DNA of 64,000 bases from Halichondria panicea (lineage: Eukaryota > Porifera > Demospongiae > Suberitida > Halichondriidae): positions 3,844,501 to 3,908,500 of the forward strand of contig NC_087385.1 in the NCBI RefSeq assembly GCF_963675165.1. Direction: 5' to 3'. The notes under the pieces are model-generated. The model made no database searches, was not told where the DNA came from, and saw only the letters and a program-made list of their open reading frames with translations. This document shows, in pieces, positions 23,667-35,800 of this stretch; within the stretch, counting starts at the first letter, position 1, and each line of letters starts with the position of its first letter. A program made the translations under genes and the position numbers.

Positions 23667-25867
23667 ATGGCAGAGCATAAGGAAAGCGAGGATTTATCAA
23701 CATCGGCATCTGCGGTATCATCTGTGGCATCATTACCGCCAATACCCAAAAGACATGCATTGATCACAGGGCCTCCTGGTAAGAACTTTCTCTCCAAATT
23801 ATTTTGAGTTTCCCTTTTAGATCTACATGTATATGCCTAGTCATGCAAAAGTTTTAGAAACCCTTCTCAAGCTTATGGTATAATATTAGTATGTAGATCA
23901 ATGTCTCAGTACTAGATCTAGCTATGTCATGAAGTGCATATGCAGTGTTACTTTTTAATTCACTAAGTTTCCATCATTTCTCAACCACATGCAGGGATAG
24001 GGAAAAGTACAATAGTGAGAGCAGTGTGTCAGAGACTGAAGGAGGAGATAGGATCCACTGTGGGTGTACGTGGTATCTTTCGAGTGGAAGTGCGAGGTGC
24101 AGGGGATGTTTTTAGTGGTTGGTGCGGTCCTCATATTGGCTTTGATGCGGTCACACTGGACGGGAAGAAGAGAGGAACTCTAGCCAGAATAGGAACGTTA
24201 GTGCAAATGGGTGCATGTGTTGCATTTCATTGTGCATGTATAGTTAACTGTAGTTTTTCTTCTAGCGCTCTTGAGAGCCGCAAACTGTGTCCAGTGAATC
24301 CAGGGACAATAGACGACCTACCGTTGTTTGGTGTTATCTTCTCTGACAGATATTCTATTGATCTGGCATCATTTGAGGAAGTGTCTAGACACGCTCTCCG
24401 GCTGTTAGATGGTAAGACACTATACTATAATAATTATACTGATGCATAAATTATACCGTATTACTTAGAATATTTTGCTGGTAAAAAACCTTTGCGAATG
24501 AGCCAAATCAGCAGAAAAGTTGACTCTTTGCGATCTATAACTATTGCGTTCTGGCAAGGATCGTGTGTATTTACTAGTAATAATTTAGGTTTTGCAGATT
24601 TTATTGTTACGAATTGATGTTCAACCATCGCAAAGTTCGCAAATGTTTGATGCTTGCAAAACATTCTAGTAATACGGTATACTGATGCATGCGTGGTGTC
24701 ATAATCACTGCGTCTTCACGTCAATACAATCCCTGCATCAGCCATGTGAGGTGCTGAGTAATGCACATTATTTTGCAGATGACGATGAAATGGTGTATGC
24801 TGTTGATGGGCTTGCTAAAATGGAGTTATACAGCCGTATATTTATGGACAGGGTCGAGCATTTGTTTGAAATGTGCATTCGAAGAAATATTTCCATGGTG
24901 GTAGTCATTTCTGAAGTAGAAGTTCAGCAGAAATCTCATCGGGTGGTTTATGAACTGTTGGGAAGAAGTGACTGTAAACTATTCGAGGTAAAAAAAATTG
25001 CCGTAGCTCAATAGAATTATTTCGCAGTTAAAAAGGCGTTGACTACAAGGCTTAGTACAAGGTCACATGACAAATTGTTTGTACACATGCATGCAGTGCA
25101 TGTATGTCGCATACAGTGGAACCTCCATAAAACGGACACCATTGGGGACCAGCCTTTTGGCCGTTATAGAGAGGTGGTCTTCCTTGGGAGGTTTCGATTG
25201 CCAGCTATGTATTTTCTATGACTCATTTCTTGCTGCAAATGAATCTTGGAGCTTTGCTAACTGCTTCTTTAGCTCATACAAGCTTTGAAAAGGCTGTAGA
25301 GACAAGCTACAGCCAGGTTTTCACGATTGTACAAAATAATGCTATCTCAGCAATAATTTTCTGCTAATTCTGGGTGTGGCTGTCCGTTCTGGGAGGTAAT
25401 TTTCCATTGCTAAAGCTAGTTGGGGACTAGAAAGCTGCTCGTTATACGGAGTAGAGAGGTGGTCACTCCTGAGAGGTTGCTTTACATTGAAGTCATTGTA
25501 GTTTCAATCCGGACCTGAGCTCTTGGCCATTATATAGCGTGTGGTTGCTCTTTGGAGGTGGTCGTTAATGGAGGTTCCACTGTATAGTGACCTGGATATT
25601 ACCATAGTGTGTATACCGCAAAATTTATACCCACGAATATCGACAATAAATATACATGTACACGGAAATTATATCCACGAAATCGTTTTAACGGTTATTA
25701 CAAAATTATAGTTAGGTAGAGTTATTGCACGGTATTATATAGATCATTAGCCGGTTGTCATGATAATACACCTGTGATTGTCTTATCTGTAACTGCAGGC
25801 CAATGAGGGAAATCGAGATGCACTAGTGACAATAGTGACAGAGTTCATAAAAACTGGTCGCGCATGA
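23667..25867 (+). CDS. NTPCR: NTPCR/THEP1-type nucleoside-triphosphatase, 5 exons
   Basis: Exons: 23667-23778, 23995-24196, 24266-24411, 24779-24987, 25799-25867, giving 245 residues. A 30-residue Ser/Ala-rich N-terminus precedes the P-loop HALITGPPGIGKSTIVRA (Walker A, Lys41). Further family signatures are HIGFDAVTLDGKKRGTLARI and FSDRYSIDLASFEEVSRHAL. The Walker B region reads VYAVDGLAKMELYSR, whereas the family has DEIGKMEL: Asp163 is kept but the usual catalytic Glu is Gly164. The C-terminus (EVKKI-type end then NEGNRDALVTIVTEF) matches family architecture. NTPCR enzymes hydrolyse NTPs slowly. The loss of Glu suggests reduced or altered hydrolysis with binding retained. Vertebrate NTPCR is about 190 residues; the extra length is mainly the N-terminus and loops. 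Introns 3 and 4 contain MITE insertions. Confidence 0.93.
24454..24679. mobile_element. MITE-like element in NTPCR intron 3
   Basis: The ends taccgtattacttagaatat and acattctagtaatacggta are inverted copies. The interior includes 'gcgaatgagccaaatcagcag', and a diverged reverse relative is visible near 16640-16735 ('gctgatttggctcattcg'). No ORF. Confidence 0.7.
25112..25584. mobile_element. Pogo-like MITE (TA-cagtggaacctccat ... ggaggttccactg-TA)
   Basis: About 15-bp perfect terminal inverted repeats are flanked by TA. A near-copy in opposite orientation is at 34136-34616, and a shorter relative at 20774-20970. It lies in NTPCR intron 4. The interior is non-coding and has the 'gagaggtggtc' repeats typical of the family. 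Confidence 0.8.
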
Positions 25868-27228
25868 ATTCTCTAAAAGAACAAATTTGACAACTAGACT
25901 CGTAATTGTACAAGGACTCCAAACTCCAAATCACCATGATCCAATCACTATGTCAGATTCACAATGACATCATGCATGTAATCACCAAAATTATACATGT
26001 GAAAAGTGACTCCAATCCACCATTATGATTTTTATCACTAATACTGACTGTTCTCTGATACAATGTCAAACTTGTATGTAGCTAAATGCTATAGACTGCA
26101 TGCACAATAATTATGCACACAGTGCATAATCGATGTTTACCAAGATTACGGAAGTGGGCGGAATAGGTGAGATTGATTGATCGAAAAGGAAGACTGAATC
26201 AGTGGTAAGAATTTTTGCTGTATTTTATGTGTACTGCCTAATGGTTCTGTGATTTTTTATGTTAATATTCCCCTGTAAGTGTGTCTTCAAGGTTTGGCAT
26301 AGAAAAATCGGTAGATTGAAAGCTTATTAAAAAGAAATTCAATGCAATGCCATGGCTAGCAACAAAGGTCAACAGTTAGCATTTTTTTGCATATTGAGCA
26401 TTTTGTTTTGCTTTGCATGATGTCGATCAATAGTTCCATTGGTTATTTCAGCACAGTTGAAGTGGAGCACTTGGCGAAGCTAAATACTTACTGATATTGA
26501 ATTGATGTATCAGTGATCTCTATTAAATTGCAATTGAAATTAAAACGTACAGTGATATGATAGAGCTGTGAAGATTCAATTTTACTTATCCGATAAACTA
26601 ATCCACCTACTTTACTAACAGAATCCAGGAATCCAGTGTATTGTACAATTCGTGTATTGTACAATTCGCTTTCAATGCTTATCATAAAAATTAACCATTG
26701 AAATGTGAATAGTTACGTAATTTGGAATTCTCCTACTAATTAATTTTTGTCTACAGAATGGTTCTACATGTAGCTAAGGTTAAGTAAGCAGTCATGCTCG
26801 CTGTAATAGTAATAATAAGTATAGTCAATATCATGGCTACTAAATTTTGAGCTTGCCCCCATCATTGTACGTACATGTAGTAGCTTACAATTCCGTGATA
26901 GATACGTACATACTTTTATAGTGAATGGCACTTTAGAATTTAGACAACAAGTAAATTATATGCTGGCAGCTTCGAATGGAGTCTAAAATGGATTACTAAC
27001 AAGTAGAAAATCCAAGATATATACGGGCTCGCCCTTTTTTTGCGTGTAATGATCATTAAACAAACAGTTGCAAAATAATTGTGCTCTCTGCAATAAATAT
27101 CTCTATATATGTGCACTGCTTGGCTGAATTACAATGATAGAGTAGTATAATTATTTTGGAGTGTATCGATTGTTTTTGCTTCTATTCAGATTACCATGAC
27201 ATTTTTATTACATTCAGTGACACACAAG
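25868..27228. other. NTPCR-CoREST intergenic region and probable CoREST 5' UTR exon
   Basis: No coding exon is recognised. A likely non-coding first exon of CoREST ends at 26204 (aatcagtg then gtaaga). A matching acceptor (ttacattcag) ends at 27217, 11 bases before the proposed ATG. The remainder is AT-rich with no clear repeats. Confidence 0.5.
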
Positions 27229-30200
27229 ATGGCCATGAACACGCGCAGTGTACAGCGAGCTCTCAACAGCATGATGGGTGGACGCCATGCCCAGAATGGA
27301 GACTATATCAACAGAGGTGAGGGCCTACTCAATTATAAGATCCTGCTTCGTCTCGTGCTATTTCTGGAATTCCCCTAATTACAGAAAACAGATTGATTCC
27401 GTTCCATGTACTTGAGTAAACCACCGATTATCGAACACATGCTATTTTCAGCGGCTCAGAGCATCTAAGGTATAGACTAGGTAAGGCTCTATTCAAGTCC
27501 AAACTCATGGCCAACAAAAGGCCTCCGCGGCGAAGTGACAAGGCCAAACACTCAACTGTTGGAACAGATTTAGTTCAAATATAGCAATGATTCTTCAAAC
27601 TCTCTCTCGTATCAACAGAAGGCTCTAAACAGCTAGCTACAACTAGTAAACTATGTACAGCTCTGGTTTCGAGGTATGACTACAAGCCATTAGATAATGG
27701 TGGCCTCTCAGTATTGCCATGACGTTAGGAAAAAAGGGAGATTGAAAAATATAATCGTTCAGATTTGATGGCAATACTGCACTTTTTCAAGAGGAATCGT
27801 AGCCTTACGTAGTCTATACCTAGGTACTATCAGCTTAGATGCTTAAATGCCTTGAGCCGCTGTCCTCGAGAACAAGCATTCGAAAAAGCATGTGTTATAT
27901 AATCGGTGGTTTACTCCTAGTTTTACCATCTCTATACCATTTCTGCCCTGATAGAGCCTGTCATGAGGATAGGATCCGAGTACCAGGCTGAGATACCAGG
28001 GCTAGCATCACAAGGTAGACTGCGTTTGTGTATTGTAGAGTTAGTGGTTTCTTTTACTCTACTACAATGTACGAAGTAGTAGAATGTATCTCTCCTGTCC
28101 AGAGGCATGCCTAGGGAACAATTCCCTTGCTATGAAAACCATGCAAGTCCTAATTTTAACTATTTTGGTGCTAGATAGTACGTACAGCTCTATTGAATTA
28201 AGTCTTGATACTGTGACAAGATCCACTTTGATCCTAGGTAACTCCTCTGTGAAGGGGGTGGGGTCAGTGCTGGTGTGGGCACCCTGTCCTCGCACTCATG
28301 AGAGGGATGGTGAGTAAGCAATTGGTGTGAGTACATAATAATTAGTGTTAAATCAATTGGTGCTACAAGTTTACCTACAAATATAGCAATGTGTATATAC
28401 TGCAGCGTTACCCGTGGTGACAGTTGGGCAGGGTAGGCTATAATCAGTTAAAGAATATTTCTGTGATGTGTGTAGGCGAGATACATAAACTTTTTTTCTT
28501 TCTCCCAGTCAATGAGTACATCAAGGTTGCCAAGGAACAGTATGGCTACACACTGGACCAGGTAAGCTAGGATGTTTTTCAGGTTTTAAGGTGTTGGGGT
28601 TTCATAACCTTTCTTCATAGTTTTCGTTGATTTATAAGAACTGTACGTATGTATACCCAATCTTGATTAAAGTGACGGGCTGTCGTCTTTCTACATGTAT
28701 TGTTATACTTACATCGTACATGTACTTTGTGTTACTGTGCTCCGTCACTCTGTGTTTATAACTCACCCATCATTATTATTAGGCACTGGGCTTGCTCTAT
28801 TGGCACAAGTATGACATAAAGAGAGCTACAGAAGACCTGGCCAACTTTTGCCCTCTACAAGGTGTTTCACATGCACTCATTGTAGCAATTGATCTGAGTA
28901 GTTTAAAACGGCAACTAGGGATATATATACCTTTTCAATTTCATATTAATATTGTGCACATAATTATAATTATACTTATATAACGTTGTCAAGGTAACAA
29001 GGGTGTAATAAACGCCCCGATTGGGCTTGTGCCTGTATTTCATACACCACGAGAATTCTCATACTATAATGTATTTTATATCACAACGACGACCCATACC
29101 AAATTATGCCTCGAGGCTACGTGACTGTGTAAATAACACACAGACGGACTGTTTTGATAATTATAGAGTTTTATTACATTCTTGTTTCCATGCTAACAGA
29201 TGAGTGGTCAATGGAGGACAGGGTGACGTTTGAACAGGCATTCCAGTACCATGGCAAAAACTTTCAGCGAATCAGAGCCATGCTCCCAGACAAACCCATT
29301 AGCTCCCTCGTCAAACACTACTACCTACGCAAGAAGAGCTATTCTCAATACTCACTCATGGACAAGCATGCCAAGAAAAACTGGAAGAGAATTAGGTGTG
29401 TGGGGAGGTAGCATGCATTGCATTTTAAAATTATCACTTGTAGAACACTAACCTTGTAAACTAGGTGTTGATCATTTCAGTTGCTATTAAGTATTGCCTG
29501 AGAACAAGTAATAGAAGTTCAAGTAAAACTTACGTTGCACTGGCATGCAACTTTACATGAAGTCCTTTAATCACCCTAATTAATGCAGCACTGGTATGCC
29601 TATCAGCAATGACGACACTGACTCAAATAAGTCTGGGTCCAGTCGATCGGAAACCTTCGCTGCACCCCTCCCAATAATGCTTCCACCCCTACCATTAGGA
29701 CCAGGTGAGGAATATACGGCATGCATGCATTCAGGATTCATGTACATGGTGTAATATAGGCTAAAATTTCACATTTTAGGCCTTCGATTTCTATAGTCAG
29801 ACTCAATCCTAATAAGTTTAAATACCCACAAATTTTAATACCCACAAAAACATTTGCAATGGGGAAAATCACTAAAAGCATAGAAACAATCCGTTACAAC
29901 ATCATTCGCTGGTAGTTTTTCCATGATATTGTTGTTTTTCAATTTTATTATTGTCTATTTTCATTTTGCAACAAGCTTGTCACCTTTGTATCCTCCCCCC
30001 TGTGTGCAGGAGCTAAAGGCAAGCAGCTGCCTAAAGGTATCTACCTGTCCACTCATGAGCTGAGCAGTCTCACTAACGACACCAGTCACACCTTCTTACA
30101 GCAGCTGGACCGTGAGATAAAGCTGTACAGAGAAACCATTCAGAGCAACATACAGACCATTGTGTCAGTGAAGGATGGGGGACATGATAACATTGAGAAT

Positions 30201-32573
30201 TTCAGGCCACAGGAGGTGTGTCATCTGTGCTTGTAGTCATGCATCTGTGTTTGTGACTAAAAGCGTTCACTACCTCATCAAATTGTTTAGAGCTTCAACG
30301 TTTTTGTTTTAATAATGCAGTTTTCCAAGAAGTCTGGATTGTCTATGCAAGGGTGCAAGTGGTCTGATGAAGAAATACGAATATGTCTAGAAGGTGAGCA
30401 CATTTTACTTGGATACATTCCTCAGAGAGTTGCATAGTGTTATCACGTTGTCAAGATAACGAGTGTATAATAAAGGTCATACAGTCCCTTCTGTGTTTTT
30501 TTACCCAGTCACGTAACCTCGAGGTATAATTTTCCGCGTCGTGATATAATTATAACAGCATGAGACTGATGTATAAAATATACAGGCACAAGCCCGAGGA
30601 CGAGCTGCCTATAATTATAATTATTGTATACGTACAACACGAAGATTCTCATTTTATATCACGACTCCCCCTTACCAAATATTATGCCTCGAGACTACGT
30701 AATAAAAATAACACGGTAGGGACTGTATGACTTTTATTATTACACGCTTGTTATCTTGACAACGTGATAATTATAATTAGAAAATCCTTGCGTATGCAAT
30801 ACAGGCAGTTTGTCCTCGGGGAGCATGCTACAATAAGTCTAATATCATAATTGTACTCTAGATGTAACATAACATAATAAGTATTATTTAGAACACACCT
30901 AGCCAAGATTAAGTGTTTTAATCTGCGTGCCGAGGGTGGCCTCGAGGTTAACGTGGTGCTCGAGGCGCAGCCGAGTGCATTACGTAACCGAGAGGCCATC
31001 CGAGTGCACCAGCATTAAAACACGTGACTTGGCTAGGTGTGTTCTAGTGCTGTCACGTGAGCTCTAGCCTCGTGGCAGCTAGATTTAGCTACAGTTGCTG
31101 GTGGCTAGCTAGCTAGCTAGACGTAATAGCAAGTTTTAGTAGGTTTGTAGATCCAGTAACTGATGCAAAGGAGAAGGAGATACGATCTAAAGCTATCTGG
31201 ACTGACTGGGCATGTTTTCGACTTATTTCTCCTGCTGACCAACAGTCCCGATCCCACTACTGGATATGCCTCCAGCTGATCTGGCTTACTGGATGGGAAA
31301 CTTTGTGCGCAAACTATATGGCAATGAGTATCTGGTTTGCTCTTTTGGAAAGCTATGATATTCGAAGCACCTTTGATGAAACGATTATATGGATCTGGCT
31401 TAGGTACAGGTATGTACATCTTCGAAGCAAGCTAAGCCTATTTCTCCAGACGAAAAAGCGATGCTATGGTCAAGTCAGCAATTTGGTACACATGAAACAA
31501 GTCGAAACAATAACATTAACTTTCTAATACTTTTCAGCTTTGCTTGTGTACATATTCAATCTGCTTGTATTATTATTATAATTATAATGACATTCAGATT
31601 CAATCTGCTTGTATTATGATTGTTTGATAAAAAGTGTGTATTAACAAACTAACTTAATCCACACTTAAGTGTGGATTAAGTTATTTAATCCATGGTCACC
31701 TGACCAATTTCAGATAAGCTGATTGGCTGGAGATCATGTGATCAGCACTAATAATTATTGTACTTTACCGGCCTCCCTCCCCCCCTTAGTGATTTCGAGC
31801 CATGGCAAAAATTATGACGCTCTTGTCAGTGCTCTGGAGGGAAAAACCCTTCAGCAGGTCAAAAACTTCTTCACTAACTATAAGAGAAAACTCAATTTAC
31901 CCAAGCTCATTGCAGAGTACGAGATCAGTCATGTGAGCTAGTATACTTGATGCATACACAAGACAGTAGTTACACATTTGTATATACAGATTTGAGAATC
32001 GATTTCGAATCCTGATCATCTGAATTCTTGATTTATCCGGGCGAAATATTTAATGATTTCAAGCATGCATGCACGTTAAGCGTTCACATGATTGAGTGTC
32101 CACGTCACATGGTTGAAAGATTAGCAGAAGTAGCTAAACACTTTGGCTTAGTCTGACAGTATAGGTCGAGTACATTTGTAGGAGCTCTTGCATACAGAGG
32201 CTACTCGATTTATTGATGGGTGTGGCTCCTTGAGAGTCATTCTGGCAGGTGTTTGGATAATCAAGGCTCAACTGTAGCTATAGTGTATCATTACTTACTA
32301 TCCTCGGCGTTGCTCATAAATCAATTGAACTATGAATGCATCATTATGTACCCCTTCCACCCCCAACAGGGCCAGAAAGCATCTCGTTACAGTCGTCAAG
32401 CTCATGAACTGCTAGAGAATGGAGGACTGGATGATGATGATCTAATGTCAGAGATTATCCTGGGTCCCACAGAGAGCAAACGACCGAGGATGATGAGTGG
32501 ACACATCGCCAATAGTATCACTATGCCAACCATTGCCATGGAGGTCACACATAATGGTCAAGGGCAGTTCTGA
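27229..32573 (+). CDS. RCOR: CoREST (RCOR) corepressor, ELM2-SANT-SANT, 11 coding exons
   Basis: Exons: 27229-27316, 27955-28014, 28238-28309, 28509-28561, 28783-28861, 29200-29395, 29589-29704, 30010-30215, 30321-30393, 31790-31932, 32370-32573, totalling 429 residues. The ELM2 region starts [12 protein letters not shown] (about residues 33-44) and continues [20 protein letters not shown] and [22 protein letters not shown]1 (about 118-170) reads [15 protein letters not shown] then FHGK-type [21 protein letters not shown] linker/coiled coil ([30 protein letters not shown]) corresponds to the LSD1-binding segment. SANT2 (about 300-355) reads [20 protein letters not shown] and [17 protein letters not shown]. 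CoREST bridges the LSD1 demethylase and HDAC1/2 to nucleosomes. The ATG at 27229 has a good context (aagATGG); an upstream in-frame ATG at 27196 would be spliced out if the acceptor at 27217 is used. It converges on CFAP70, 279 bases away. Confidence 0.95.
27414..27916. mobile_element. Inverted-repeat element in CoREST intron 1
   Basis: The ends gagtaaaccaccgattat and ataatcggtggtttactc are inverted copies, and the homology continues inward for roughly 100 bases with indels ('acacatgct', 'cagcggctca', 'ggtatagacta'). The interior is non-coding. Confidence 0.75.
28983..29199. mobile_element. Degenerate MITE abutting the CoREST SANT1 exon
   Basis: It starts acgttgtcaaggtaacaagg, like the element at 30440-30770 (left end ttatcacgttgtcaagataa). 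It shares the interior 'ttatatcac ... accaaatattatgcctcgag' type block and the right end 'ttttattacattcttgttt'. The right end runs directly into the splice acceptor at 29199. Confidence 0.55.
30440..30770. mobile_element. MITE with about 50-bp terminal inverted repeats in CoREST intron 9
   Basis: The left end ttatcacgttgtcaagataa (through 'gtcatacagtccct') is matched in inverse by 'agggactgtatgac' through tatcttgacaacgtgataa. The interior is non-coding. Confidence 0.8.
30889..31046. mobile_element. MITE with 'tagaacacacctagccaag' termini
   Basis: The left tagaacacacctagccaag and the right cttggctaggtgtgttcta are perfect 19-bp inverted repeats. The interior has CG-containing 'gaggc' blocks. 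Diverged copies are at 4694-4870 and 52738-52917. Confidence 0.8.
31650..31683. repeat. Perfect 34-bp palindrome
   Basis: The sequence taacttaatccacactt is followed at once by its exact reverse complement, with no loop. It lies in CoREST intron 9. Confidence 0.9.
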
Positions 32574-32852
32574 GCATTGAATTTGTCTGTCTATTTGTTT
32601 TACAACAGGTTGTCTATAAATATTTTATTTATGTACACAGTGTTTATAGGACTTGGCAGAGTTCTGTTTAATCCATGTCAGTCTGTGTAACATAATTATA
32701 GCTTTTGTCTAATTTTGTTCTAATTTTGTGTTGGTAGTGTACATGTACATTATATAACCTCACTGTTATCAAACATCAGTTTACATGACATAAATTATAG
32801 TCTTTATGTAGTTTGAGTACATGTACAATAATTATACGTACTAACAAATAAG

Positions 32853-35800
32853 TCAAGAGCACAGTGTTGGGATGATTTCTAGCTCAGCAGAGGGTGCATG
32901 CTTCTTATGGAGTACTTGAATCTCGCTCACTAGTGACATGTCTTTCAGCCCAGACTATATAAGTAAACAATGTGTGTCACACTTGTACATACAATAATAT
33001 GACATTGACTGATTGATCGAATGCAACTCATACCCAGCTGATAACATTATAGATCTACACATTCGCTATATATTACCTTGACTGCAAATTTGCAAGCCTG
33101 CTCTGCTTCAACCGGCCTCTTACTCTGTTATTGGAATGAGGCACAATTGATAAATACAGTAAAGAGGTGTTTATGAGTACTGGTACCTTGAGACAGATCA
33201 TTGTGAGGTAGGCCCAGATGACGGGGTCGAGGTTGTTGAGGATGTTAGCCTCACACAAGGCATCCTCTGCCTGACTCAGGTCCCCCAGCTCATAGCAGGC
33301 CACACCTACGCCTCGCCATGTCTGACTTGTAGGAGAGCGATGACATGCTCGCAGGTAAGTCTCTTTGGCCTTGGCGAACTGGGGGAGAGGCGTTTAATTA
33401 ATCAGAGGAAACAAGGCATTATTGTTAGTCCACACAAATGCGAAACCTCCATGGCTCCTGCCACTTATTATGTGCATTGTCCAAATATCCTATAGGTGCA
33501 CGCACACATGCAGACCTGTTTATCCGTAAGATAGATATTGGCCAGTCTCAGTAGCACAGTGTGTAGGTGGGCTGGAGGGGTCACATAGTTCACTGTACGC
33601 TCATAAGCGTCTTTGGAAGCAGGAAAATTCCCTGCTAGGTAGTAGGTATGTCCTAGTAAGGCCCAGGCATTTGAGTCCTGCAGCAAGAGAGTGTACACAT
33701 GCAAATAGCGCTCTTGTTCCTACGCTTTACGTGTACATTATACTACAAAAAAGTACTTAGTGTCTCATACTGTATGGACTGTACTCGTACGTGTATAGGT
33801 AGTACAGTGCATGCATGTACTATACCTGATAGTCGAGTGCTATAGCCTTCTTAAGAGCACTCTCTGCCCTGTCATAGTGCTCCTGGTGCATGTGCAACCT
33901 GGCCTCAGCAATGTGGTAGTGGGGCTGGAGTTCCCCATCACAGCCAGCCACTTCGTGGGCCAGGGACATCTCTGCAAACTACACCGGGGCAAGAGGATAC
34001 ACACGTTATGACCTGTCAATGATGTGTTTACGTTTCTCAACGACAAACACTTGCAACAGCGCATGGTTGAGTAGACCTCAATCAAGAATGTTCAAACAAA
34101 TGTTATATCCCTACACCATCAGCCTAAAAATTTAATACAGTGGAACCTCCATTAACGACCACCTCCAAAGAGCAACCACACGCTATATAACGGCCAAGAG
34201 CTCAGGTCCAGATTGAAATTACAATGACTTCAATGTAAAGCAACCTCTCAGGAGCGACCACCTCTCTACTCTACTCTACTCCGTATAACGAGCAGCTTTC
34301 TAGTCCCCAACCAGCTTTAGCAATGGAAAATAACCTCCCAGAACGGACAGCCCACACCCAGAATTAGTTATTGCTGAGATAGCATTATTTTGCACAATCG
34401 TGAAAACCTAGCTGTAGCTTGTCTCTACAGCCTTTTCAAAGCTTGTATGAGCTAAAGAAAGTTAGCAATGCTCCAAGAAGCAAGAAATGACTCATAGAGC
34501 ATACATACATGTACATGTAGCTGGCAATCTAAACCTCCCAAACCTCCCAAGGAAGACCACTTCTCTATAACGGCCAAAAGGCAAGGCTGTTCCCCGTTTT
34601 ATGGAGTTCCACTGTACTAGCCAATGGTAAGTATGTATTGGTTATATACATACATGTAGCGTAACTATCTCATCTCGAACTGAACGCATTAACCGCTGTA
34701 GTTGATGTAATTACAGCGGTTAATGCATTCAGTTCGAGATGGCACTTAAATTATGGTGGTGCTTATGTCCTACAGCTTCGTGGTGTACTACAACTGAACA
34801 GATGTGGATTCTACATTGGAATTTACAGCTGCATCTAGACAGAAACACGTACAGTACAGCATAATTATACATTTACATATTACAGTACTCATGTTATTAG
34901 AGCCAAAAAATAAAGAAGACGAATCCCCTCAAGTCAAAAATACATGCATTTTTAACGATTGGTGCTTCTTTAGGACTTCACAAAAATAATGCTCATGCTC
35001 ATGCTCATTGGGCGCTTAAATTGTTAAATTATGGTACATAAGCTACAGTAATTTATTTAAAGATGCACATGTACCTGGATAATAACAACATGATACAGGA
35101 TTGAGAGAGCCAAGAATGCAATTGTACAGTGTACGTGCATGTAAGAATCCTGACTTTATAGCATACACGTGTTGTACAAAAGAACCCTATACCTTGAGAG
35201 CATGGACATCCATTAGGTATGAGGCAGTTTGCAGGAATATGCTGGCAGTATCCTCACAGGCAAGTTCTGAAATAGCCGCTGCACTACCACCAGAGAGGGG
35301 ATGTGTATCTGGACGATTAGTTTAACATCACACGCTGGATAACAGTAAGGCAACTTGTACAATTACTGCAGTAATAGCACTAACAAGCGATACGTGTATA
35401 TGACAATGTGCCACTGGGTGCATTATCACACCACCTGAGGCAGTGGCTAAGTGCTGACCAGAGTTGCCTGATTTGATGCTGACCCCAGACCCGCTAACCA
35501 GATTCTGCTGTGAAGGAGGGAGTGGGGGACGCACCTCGGTGGAGAGTGGTTCGGTGTCACCTTGATATCTACATGTATTGCACAACATTTTTGACAGCAA
35601 GAAAAATCACCAAAATGCAGATCGCTATGCCCATAATTTTATGGTGCCATACTCACCCTGTCTCTTGTGGCACTGGTACTTGTGCTATATCATTAAAGCT
35701 GACAATGGACTCTGTGGGTCCACTGTGTTTCTGCTCCATGGGGAAGGGGCTAGGCAGTTCGTCACCTGACTGGAGGTGACAATAAAGCATGAGCTCAAAG

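Noticed and set aside
31117-31527. Overlapping ORFs in CoREST intron 9
   Set aside because: No domain, and the flanking CoREST exons splice in phase across them; likely chance frames in repeat-rich intron.
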